Source of the DNA: Diphasiastrum complanatum
Lineage: Eukaryota > Streptophyta > Lycopodiopsida > Lycopodiales > Lycopodiaceae
Length of the DNA stretch: 64,000 bases
Assembly (NCBI GenBank): GCA_029204225.1
Contig: MU832109.1
Coordinates: forward strand, 1-64,000
Direction of reading: 5' to 3'
Shown here: piece by piece, positions 46,144 through 55,378 of the stretch
Layout of the letters: every line of letters starts with the position of its first letter
Position numbering within the stretch: the first letter of the stretch is position 1
Notes under the pieces: model-generated
Told to the model about the DNA's origin: nothing
What the model saw: the letters and a program-made list of their open reading frames with translations, nothing else
Databases searched by the model: none
Position numbers and translations under genes: made by a program

Positions 46144-47105
46144 TGAATTCTTCAACGCAGTACAGCATCCGTAAATCTGAAACAGGCTATTAAAACCGCT
46201 ATGTCGCAACCGGTAATCAGATGAGATGCACCAGCCTTCCTCTCAAGATTAAGGAGCAGGAGTGATACAATAACAATCTCAAAGGATGTTCTGAAGCGCG
46301 TCACAATTTAAACCGGAAACAATGCAGCCTGTCCATCTATAATTGCTAACCGAAGGCACCTCTTCTAAAGTTGTTCCTTCTCAATTGCCTGAAATCACCA
46401 ATCCAGCGCCAACTTTTCAGCTTCGAAAACCTGTTTTCAATCCAGTCAGATAAATAGGATCAATCCGCTCACTCGTGCGTCTATTGATTATAATTTCACT
46501 TATGCTCGGAAATGGATCAGCGGTCCTTTGTTGTTGGTGCTGCTCTGCCTCCTTTTCCTTGAGGCGGTGGTGCGTGCCGGCTGAAGGCAAGAAAGAGCTC
46601 AAGGAAGAAAATTCTTCAAGTATAAGCAACACGTAGTCGAAATTATCAACGGGGTTTTTGACGAAACCGCAAGCGACCGCCTCAAAGCGGAGCACAAAAG
46701 AAAGCATTATACTGCCCTGCCGTGCGGGGGGCCTGGGCCCGCGCCATGATCTTCCTGCATCACCTACGACGACACGCAGTAGCTCCAAAAACGGGCCATC
46801 GCCGAGGCTGCTGGCGCCCACGCTCGGATTTTGCAGACACGACAAGCCCGCCATAGCCTACGAAATACAAGAAGAAGAAGACGAAGAAGAAGAAAAAGAG
46901 AGAAAAGAAGGCTTTCATTTTTGGCCTTGGACTGAAAGCTGGAGAGCTTCCACTCCACGAGCACATGCACATGAGTATCTTGGAGGGTGGGGCCTGGGCC
47001 TCCCCAAATACAACGGGACCCTCCCCTCCAAAAACATGTTACAAGCAAGAGTGAGAATATACCATATAATGTCATCAAAATGAGTATCCAAAAAAAATTT
47101 AGCTT
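46144..47105 (-). promoter_or_regulatory. Probable 5' leader region of BAR-like gene, with a likely leader intron
   Basis: The acceptor ctgtttcag (AG at 46178-46177) and a donor candidate GAAAACAG|GTTTTC (GT at 46430-46429) would define a leader intron of about 254 bp. Upstream the DNA becomes GC-rich (46660-46830) and pyrimidine-rich on the minus strand (the gaagaagaag run at about 46870-46902), as expected around a plant transcription start. A TATA-like ttatatagag on the minus strand lies at about 47131-47140. A 145-codon open frame (46854-46417) in this leader shows no domain. All of this is inferred from composition and splice signals. Confidence 0.35.
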
Positions 47106-47157
47106 CCGATCTAGCATGTGACTCACTCTATATAAAAAAATTGGGTTCTAATCTATC

Positions 47158-47416
47158 GTGTGGATTCACTCTAGGGTTGGTAATACGCATGTGCTATGTT
47201 TTGGTTGTCAAGCTTTGTCGTCGTAGCGATAAGCTGTTGTGATGCGGATTCACTCCATGGTTGGTTTGATAATACGCATGTGCTATGTTTGGGTTGTCAG
47301 CTTTGTCGTCGTAGTGATAAGCTGTTGTGATGTGGATTCACTCTATGGTTGGGTTTGGTAATATGCATGTGCTATTTTTTAGTTGTTAGCTTTGTTGTGA
47401 TAGTGATAAGCTATTG
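47158..47416. repeat. Three-copy 84-88-bp tandem repeat
   Basis: Copies start near 47161, 47245 and 47333, each with ggattcact, then wgggttgg/tatgg, aatacgcatgtgctatg, tttggttgtcagctttgtcg and gataagctgttgtgatg. The spacing is 84 and 88 bp, and the third copy is the most diverged. It lies just upstream of the presumed promoter of the BAR-like gene. Confidence 0.9.
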
Positions 47417-49429
47417 TTGACGATTTACCAAAAGCGGAGTTGTCACTCTTAGATGATTTTGAGCATTAGAATGAGTCTTTATTGTTATTTTTATTCTTTC
47501 AAAATAATATCATTGTTTTTTTAGTTCTTAAACTATTCATATGTACCTTGAGCTCACACGACAAAGTTTATCGTGATAATTTAGATCACCTTGTTCTTTA
47601 CTCATTTGGGTATAGTTTAAGATTAGATTCAAGAGGACTTTATCCCATGTGGAAGTGTTGCATCATGGCGTTTTTTTGGCATGAAATCATAGCAAAGTCT
47701 CTTGTTTTTTTAACAATTTTTCACTTTGACACCATTTGTCAATCTACAAATTGCTGGAGTTATAAATTTCTATAAAAATCGTTATTATGGTTTTATGTTT
47801 GTTTTAGATCTATTTTTCATTCAATATCCTATTGTAATTTACACTTGCTTTTATCACGTGTTTATTTTAGTATTTTGTCTTGGCCTTCAAAGCTTGGTCC
47901 ATTGTAATCATAAAATCTATAGCATGCTTGATATTGGTATTTATATTATACATTCTTATTTCATTTCATTTTCAGAAAGAGGCCACATATGCATTCTTAA
48001 ATAAATTCGAGTCATTATGGAAATGCAAAGAAAAAATTATTGGAGGAGAGAATGGGTCTTGCTAGCGGACATGTGCAAGACTTATTCTATGTGTGTTTCT
48101 TATTCCTACTTTTCCACATTGTCTCCATGCATGGCTTCCTTGACATGGCTTCCTTGGTGGACGATCTTCCCTTTGTGTTATGCTTTCATACTTTTGTTGA
48201 AATGAGGGTGTTCTTATTTCTACTTTGACATTGAATATCATAGTAGGGTTCTCATGCTATAGAAAACGTATCTGTCACGTTTTTCTAAGTCGTTGATGTG
48301 GGTAGCTTAAACTCTCTACTTGTTGACTTACCAAATTTTACCATAAATGATCTTAGTTCATTATCTATATAGTAAAGCGCAAAAAGTCAATATTTGAATC
48401 TTTTGTATCGCCAAGTTTATAAGAGTTGATCTATATTTTTATAGCAATGCTCAAAGAGTCAAAATCTATCAATGAAAAAATTCTATCTTCTAAATTGAAT
48501 TTGTTGAGTTACATGCGAGTATCTCTTGTTGTTTTCATTTGTCATATGAAAACATTTTATAAAGTGTTTTCCACACTTTTTGGACCTCTAATCAACTATA
48601 TACAATGAAAATAGTTATAAACAAGTGAACTCAAGATGAAGCAACACAATACGATGATTAAAATGCGAAAAACCTTTGAGATTGATGTAGAAAGAGTGTC
48701 TAGCACCTTGACAATGCCATCAAATATTGCACTAATCTTTGCAAACTATGGATAGCTTGCACAAATGAGTATGATAGTAAGGGGTGTTGTGTGGTGTAGG
48801 GTGAGAAAATGAGAAGCCGTTTGGCAAGCTTAAATCACACCAAACTCACCAAGCAAGTAGAAAATGAAAAGCCTATGCACAACAAAATGGTATGAATATT
48901 AGAGAAGATTCAAGCATCTCACTATCTCTTTTTTTTTCACCATCACTAACTACAAGTATGGTTTTCACCAGCTTCCTTACTAAGTGTACACAAATAAGCT
49001 TTTGTATGGGAGGTAGAAATGCCATCATTTGGTGCATAAATTGAAATGTGTTTAAAAGGTCTCGTTCAGAATTATGTTTTATTTAAGTGATTTTTTTTTA
49101 AAAATGTTAATATATGAGTTTTTACTTATATCAAACTCCAATTTATTAGAGTAGTTTGTCGTTATCTTGAATGAATCTTGTGTTTAAAAGTAATTTGTTG
49201 TTTTCTTTTTTACTATATTTTTGTTTTGCAACTTGGGATCTCCATTGCACTCTAAGAAGTGCTACTCCCATGTTTGAAGTTATCACATTTGAGGTCAATC
49301 AGATGCTTCAATGTTTCTTCTTTTTTATTTTCTTAATAACATAGGAACAAGAAAACAATTTCATTTGCATGATGGAAAATAGAAGAAGAGGATAAAAATT
49401 GAATAGCCCAAGGTAATCTACTTCCTCTC
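47417..49429. other. Intergenic, no recognisable features
   Basis: Very AT-rich. The short open frames here are not supported by any motif or splice context. Confidence 0.5.
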
Positions 49430-49790
49430 TTGTTGGATGCCATCAGAGTGTGGTTTGAGGAGGTTTGAGGAGGTCTGCAGAAGTTTTCTCTGGGGGGCAA
49501 AGTTTGATGGCAGTGGGTATGTGGGGGTGGCTTGGAGTACATGTATTCTACCTAAGCATTTTGGAGGTTTGGGTCTCCTGGATCTGAAATAGTTGGCTAC
49601 TAGGAGTATTGCCAAGTGGCTTGTGAGAGCAGTTGTGAGAAGGGAGGAGACCTGGGCTTGCCTTCTCCAAGAGGCAGCAAATTGTTGGGCCCCTGTGAGA
49701 GCTCCAGGCTGGAGAAATTGGATTAGAGCTCCCATTCTTTGGTCCCTCTGGAGATGGAAAAATTCGCAAATTTTTGGTAGTCCTATGCAT
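49430..49790 (+). pseudogene. LINE (non-LTR retrotransposon) reverse-transcriptase C-terminal fragment
   Basis: Plus strand, across two frames: WGAKFDGSGYVGVAWSTCIL, PKHFGGLGLLDLK, then LATRSIAKWLVRAVVRREET and WACLL. The pattern 'F-WG----G---VAW---C-PK--GGLGL-DL---N-A---KW--R' is the C-terminal signature of plant L1-type LINE ORF2. One in-frame stop follows GLLDLK. No poly(A) end or upstream RT is present, so it is a short relic. Confidence 0.75.
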
Positions 49791-50189
49791 CGTGTCTCAC
49801 ATATGAACATGATAGTAGATCACAAAGATGGTGAAGTTGGTTGATTATATAAGAAAGGTTTACTCAAGAATGATTATCAACCTTATACTGATTTTGTTAT
49901 ACTTTATCATGTGAAAAAGTCACGTGGCACGCCTCACCAAACATTGCTACCATTTCAAAGTTCTAAGTTCTCAAGGCACATGAAAAAGGAATCATGGATC
50001 ATTGTAGAAAATCTAAGAAAGTGTCACATGGGACCTTTGAAAAAGATTTAGAATAAACTAGACCTTAGTGCTCAAATAAACATCTTGTGACATAGGTCAA
50101 CTTACAAAAGCTCATTGAATCAAAATAGGAAAACATCTATGTAAGGGGACCTTGGAAAGAGTGTTAGGACAACCAATAATCTAGGATAT

Positions 50190-51450
50190 TCTAGATGCGG
50201 TGTTGTTCTATGTGGTGGCGATACTTGAATGGGCAGCTAATAGTGTTGAATATCTTATTCATAGAAAGCCAAGTGAATCATTGACCAAAGTACATCAACG
50301 CAAGTTGATTTTGAAGTCATGATTGTATCAATTGATAGTAGGGCAATTGTATCGAAAGGGAGTTTATGACATTCTATGAAGATGCATTTTGCCACATGAA
50401 GCACCAATTATTATCATGCTATCTCATGATGCTATGGGTGGAGGTCACTTTTTAGCTAATATGACGATTCAAAATTTTCCAATCAGGATAGTGGTGGCCA
50501 ATCGTTCATAAATATACAAAGAAGTATATATACAAACTTGTGATGTTTGTCAACAGGCACGACATCCTACAAAAGCAAATTATGATCCGTTACATCTAGT
50601 TTTGGTGCAATCATCTTTAAAAAATGGAGAGTCGATTATGTGGGATCGATACATTTGGCCACAAGGGGCACCTAGGCATGCTACATTATCATGGCTATTG
50701 ATTATATGACCAAGTAAATTGAAGCAAGAGAAGTGCAAGTAGCAAATGGAAGGTCAACCACAAAGTTCTTATGTGAAAATATTATGGTCAAATTTGGATC
50801 TTTAGTGAAAGATGTGAATTTCGACACTCATTTCATCAATGAAACAATCAAGGTTCCGTTGGAGGAGCTCTTTATCATACATCGATTTAGTACACCTTAT
50901 TACCCAATGTAAAAATGAACAAGCTATATCTCCCAATAAGATATCATTATGGATAGTGGCAATAGAACATCTAGATGAAGCAAAATCAATACAATTACAT
51001 CATGAAACTTTACAATAGTTATGTTGAGCAAGATTGGTGGTAGTTCATGTGTTAGTAGTAGAGAAAGCAGTAGAGAAATCTCAACAAAAAGCTTGGCATT
51101 ATAGGACATTGCATAAGAGGGATTTAAGAGAGGGTGACTTGGTGTTGATGTATAAAATAAAGCTGATAAAAGAGAAGCTAAAGTTCCCCGGTTTCACCAG
51201 TGAAGGAGCATATTGTGATAAAGAAACTATGTCCTATGGAGTGGTCATTTTGAAACATCTAGATGGAACACAATTTGATACTCCAATCAATGGTTACCTC
51301 GACTTATTATGCACAAATGCTAGTGGAGCTCATGCCAAAAGTTTCTTGAAACTTTTTCCAACTTTCAATCCATCCTACTTTCAAACATTCCAGCCTTGTT
51401 CTCACACTTGTGATCAATTCAAAACAAATCATTTGTACTTAGTCTTCTTT
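50190..51450 (+). pseudogene. Gypsy integrase fragment (plus strand)
   Basis: Domains in order: IVGQLYRKGVYDIL, LPHEAPIIIMLSHDAMGGGH, TCDVCQQARHPTKANYD (zinc region), a frame-shifted core (RVDYVGSIHLA, YIIMAIDYMTK, NGRSTTKFLCENIMVKFG) and a C-terminal part (KAWHYRTLHKRDLREGDLVL, then GTQFDTPINGYLDLL). The order and motifs are Ty3/Gypsy. Many stops and frameshifts; no LTR identified. Confidence 0.8.
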
Positions 51451-53270
51451 TGAGCTAACGAATAACCCACTCTCAAATCAGTCATTCAGAGGTCTATGCC
51501 TCTTAAACATGATATTTTGGTGTTTCCTAGCAAAGAAAGGGTTACTAAATGACTTCAAATTAATGAGCCAAAGCTTACTGAGCCTTCATGCAATTGTTTT
51601 TACAAATGTAATCAATTTGAAATTGATATACATGGCATTTGGTACTTGGGATGAGACCAAAAACCATTGTTTCATTCAATAATAAGAGGTAACACACAAG
51701 GTGCACATTTCTGAGGCCATCCTTGTAGCCATAGGCATAATCACAGGGACACATCATATGCCATCCCATAGGTTAGCCATAGCCAACAATGGCTATCTAA
51801 TCGATGACATCACAAAACCGGCTGTAGTGCATCTGATCAACCAATTCATTGTAGTAGGCAACCTCAAGAAGGAGCGGATCACATTATTCTTGCTTCATCA
51901 ACTAGTTGAATCTCATTTGAAGTTTGTTGTTGGAACAATGGTGCCCTAAAAATGGCTTTCAACCATTATAGTGCAATTGAATAAGGTGTTTAAGCCTAAT
52001 ACTTGGAGGAAATTTGATGCAAGCCCACTCTTATTCGCCTTGGGACTTTGTAGAAATATGTCCAACAATTGCAAGCTAGCCTACACAATGTGCAAGTGCA
52101 AGTAAATCAGACCGCCCTCGAGGCACAATATCATATCACATTACTTCAAGGTCATTTGGACATGGCCCAAACTTTAGAATAAACGAATATTGAAAGAATT
52201 AGTTGATGTGAAAATTGAACAAGATTCAATTCTAGCAATCCAAGCCAAGGATAAACTTAGATTTCAATTTGAATTCATTTTGACTATTTCAATCATTTGG
52301 ATGCATTTTTTGACCCATTCTGCAAATTGTCATCTTCGTGAGTGAATATGCAAACCTACAGAGACCGGTTTACAATTTCAATCCCACATGGGATTAATTT
52401 CCATTATCTACTTGACAAATGACGTCTAAAAGTAATTAGGCTTATTGGTGTAGCTACATACAATGCATTTGCAAAGGTACTAAGTGAAAAATATGTAGTA
52501 TATTGCTAACAAAGAAACTCCTAGTGCTGTAGTGGTATATTGTGTGACTCATAGGCATGCTTTACCTAATTTTGATGCATCAAAAATATTTTCTAGATTG
52601 GCATTTACTGAAAAAGTTTTCAATAGGGTGTATTTGTGGGTGAATAACTTGACAAAGAAAAAATTAGAACTTATCGCATTGATTGAAGAAATCGGCTTTG
52701 GATAGCCATGGCATGTCCGACACGTATATGTAGTTAAATAATTATCTAGGGGTAAACCTCTTAATTACTTGTGAATCATATGCACTGTGAAAAAAGGTGA
52801 AGATGGGATACTTGTTATGAATTTGAAAAAATTATTTTCAATTTATGCAACATATTCTTGTAAATTTTCAAAAGGAGCTCAATAAGCTCAACATTTCTTT
52901 TTGAAAAGATCATGTGTATTTGAAAATTCTTGGACTAACTATTGACAAGGTAATTAGCAAATCAAACATTATCAAGGGACTAAGCATCCACACAAGCTAT
53001 TTTTTACATACAAAGATTCAAGGAGCTCCAAATGTGGGTATTTAGACTTTTAACATAAAGACTGCATTGTACATCATCTTAAGTTGTTGTATTGTCAAAC
53101 TTTAGATAAAGATGAAGATAGTGGGGAGGGAAAATGTCAACAATGTCAATAATAGAGGGATATTTGAAAAGCTATATCACTTTGATTTGCAAGTTTTGAT
53201 CAACAACTTCAATGTGTGATTTATAGACATACCTCTATTTGACGCAACAAAGCTAATTTGCCCAATTTAC
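51451..53270. other. Probable decayed retroelement sequence, no family assigned
   Basis: Stretches of plus-strand frame (51701-51949, and about 52510-52720 with LAFTEKVFNRVYLWVNNLTK) look like decayed coding sequence between two Gypsy pieces, but I recognise no domain in them. Confidence 0.35.
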
Positions 53271-53740
53271 GTCTCAAGGTATGCTGAAGCCAAAACAAAT
53301 GCGATGACAAAAACTTCTCTCGAAGTTCAACATAGATATTGTGCACACAGCGGGAAAGAAGAACATGGTTACAGCAAATGCGTTAAGCAGACAACAACAC
53401 CTAATGGCAATGGTGGAAACCCACGTGACTGGTCTACTCCAAGAAATCAAAGAAAGTATAGTGTAGACCCATTGGCTAAGAAACTAATGATAGAAATCCA
53501 ACTAGACAAACTGCTCACACAATTCACTTGGAAGGATCAAATGGTTGTTTATAAACAACACAGAGTTTACATCCTAGACGACATCAACCGAAGCAAGAAA
53601 ATTTTGAGAAAACATCGGACACCTAGGGGTGAACCACATGAATGAACTTCTCAAGAGAGGCTTCTATTAGCCAGATATGTGGGCAGATACTGAATCTTAC
53701 GTACAAACTTGCGTCCTACATTCAACCAAAATGTGCATGT
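53271..53740 (+). pseudogene. Gypsy RNase H end and integrase zinc-region fragment
   Basis: Plus strand in shifting frames: FNIDIVHTAGKKNMVTANAL then SRQQ (the 'H--GK-N-VADALSR' end of Gypsy RNase H), DPLAKKLMIEIQ, VVYKQHRVYILDD, NHMNELLKRGFY and PDMWADTESYVQTC (integrase zinc-region approach). It lies downstream of the integrase piece at 50.2-51.4 kb, the reverse of normal pol order, so it belongs to a second element or a rearrangement. Confidence 0.72.
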
Positions 53741-54206
53741 GCTATATGATAGCCTATGATTGGCTTTGGAAATGCACATTTTGCAAAGTGTGCAAGGCTC
53801 TATGTGTCAAATGCTCATCGTGATGTTCAAATAGGCTTAAATTCTTAGCACGATAAAAAAATTTGTTTCTAAATGTAACACCAAAATACAACAAAAAAGA
53901 ACTAGTAATGTGCATTGCAATAAGTTGTCATTTTTTTATTTGTAGAGCTAGCGGGCCGATGACATTTTGCTCGGAAATGAATCACGGGCTCTAGGCTCGG
54001 CCTAAACATAATCATCTTCTCTAAAACATAAAGCGAGGGTAACATGAGTGCTGCCTCTTCTGCTTTTTAAGTAGTCTAGAAAAGTGGGCAGGAAAAAGTC
54101 CTAACTATCCATCAAGCTTACAAGAATATGCTCATGAGTTCTAGCCTTTTGTTTGAGAGATGTCCTGGATAATGAATTCAGACTCGAGTCAAACAATTGA
54201 CGGGGG

Positions 54207-54317
54207 GGAAGGTCCTGCTCCGAGGCCTTTCCGCCCTGGAAGAGTGTGCGCCCGAGGGCGGAGGCCCGAGGGCGCACGGTCTTTGGCGGGCGGAAGGGCC
54301 GAGGAGCCGGCCCTTCC
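54207..54317. repeat. GC-rich hairpin (about 50-bp inverted arms)
   Basis: The left arm (about 54207-54260, containing ctccgaggcctttccgccc and gtgcgcccgagggc) and right arm (about 54264-54317, containing gcccgagggcgcac and gggcggaagggccgaggagc) are imperfect inverted repeats with almost no loop. As a result both strands can encode the same EGPAPRPFRP string. The sequence is far more GC-rich than its surroundings. A smaller palindrome accttccgggcggaaggt follows at 54385-54402. Confidence 0.85.
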
Positions 54318-54512
54318 CTTTCGTGAATTCCGTTTTTACATTTTTTTTTCTTCTTTTTTTGACGTAAATTTTTTTTTACACTCACCTTCCGGGCGGAAGG
54401 TGCATGTGAAAAACGTAAATTTTTTTACGTGCACCTTCCAATGTCCAAAAGGTGCCTGTAAAAAAAAAATTTGTCAAAAAAATATTTGCCCCAAAGATTA
54501 CGTTCAGTGAAA

Positions 54513-54583
54513 CATCACCATTTCCTTTGTAAAAATTTAAAAACTAAGGCATCACCATTTCCTTTGTAAAAATTTAAAAACTA
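54513..54583. repeat. 37-bp tandem duplication upstream of the acyltransferase gene
   Basis: catcaccatttcctttgta plus aaaatttaaaaacta occurs twice in a row, starting at 54513 and 54550. Confidence 0.92.
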
Positions 54584-54821
54584 ATTTCACCTCAAGATGA
54601 GGTATGCGAAGTCGTTGCCAATCCTCCCTGCACTCATTGATGGAGCACGAGTATATACTAAAGCTTATTGCTTTGTACTATATAGTAGGATACGGTATGG
54701 TGGGTGCTATGGTGATCTTTTCAGAACAAAGAAAAATATTTCTGCTATAAACAACAGTTATATAATAATAAACGTAAGAAAGAGAAGGGAAACAGATCGA
54801 GACTAGACTCTGGTGTGGGCG

Positions 54822-54950
54822 ATGGCCGCCTCTGAGACTCAGTCCACCGTCAGCCCTCGATCCATGGCTTTCTTCCTCTTCTCTCCTCCACTTATCACGA
54901 GCCAGTGTTTAAGTGCTCATTCGGGAAACATTTGGGTGATACATAGTTAG
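54822..54950 (+). other. Candidate upstream ORF in the acyltransferase 5' leader (42 codons)
   Basis: ATG at 54822 in a strong context (GGCGATGGCC) opens a frame MAASETQSTVSPRSMAFFLF ending at TAG 54948-54950, 122 bp before the main start. Codon composition is GC-richer than the flanks. If the mature leader includes this stretch it should reduce translation of the main frame. Whether it is transcribed cannot be seen from the sequence. Confidence 0.4.
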
Positions 54951-55072
54951 TGATCTCTAAGCTCAAGAAGGGAGGTTTTTGCTACTGTCGATGCAGTGAG
55001 AGATCGTGTTTCTGATGATCTTCGGTTTTTGACTAACCCAAGTGAGACATCTGTTTGCAAACATCTGAAACA

Positions 55073-55378
55073 ATGGTGGACAATATTGTAGCTCAGTCAG
55101 AGAATTCGAGTTTAAGGCAGCGACACGGATCCACTGTTTCTAGTGCGAATGGATCTAAGCCAGGTTCTGCTGAAGAGATAGATTTTGGGCTGGATTCCTA
55201 CGTGGATGATAATTCATTTTTGGCAATTGTGATTGGCGTTTCGAAAGTGGTTTTATGCTTGTTGGTGCTAGCTATCAACACCTCACTCTGGTTTGTTGTG
55301 CTGCTGCTGCTGCTCCCTTGGCCGAATGCCCGTCTTTACCAGGGCAATCTGTATGGCCGTGTCAGTGGCAGAATGTTG
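55073..55378 (+). CDS. Acyltransferase exon 1
   Basis: Encodes MVDNIVAQSENSSLRQRHGS through the membrane segment (FLAIVIGVSKVVLCLLVLAI, LLLLPWP) to YGRVSGRML. Donor ATGTTG|GTAAAT. In relatives the next residues are MW-LGNPI, which begin exon 2. Confidence 0.87.

Noticed and set aside
46144..46209. Upstream ATG at 46209 as start of the BAR-like protein
   Set aside because: A good splice acceptor lies between it and MKSS, and relatives begin with MKSS.
49418..49810. 130-codon minus-strand frame as a gene
   Set aside because: The opposite strand carries clear LINE reverse-transcriptase motifs; the minus frame is its shadow.
54101..54510. Proline/arginine-rich frames on both strands
   Set aside because: They arise from the GC hairpin, which gives the same peptide on both strands.
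55055..55072. Extended acyltransferase N terminus starting at 55055
   Set aside because: That codon is TTG, not ATG; an in-frame stop lies just upstream and the ATG at 55073 is the first available.
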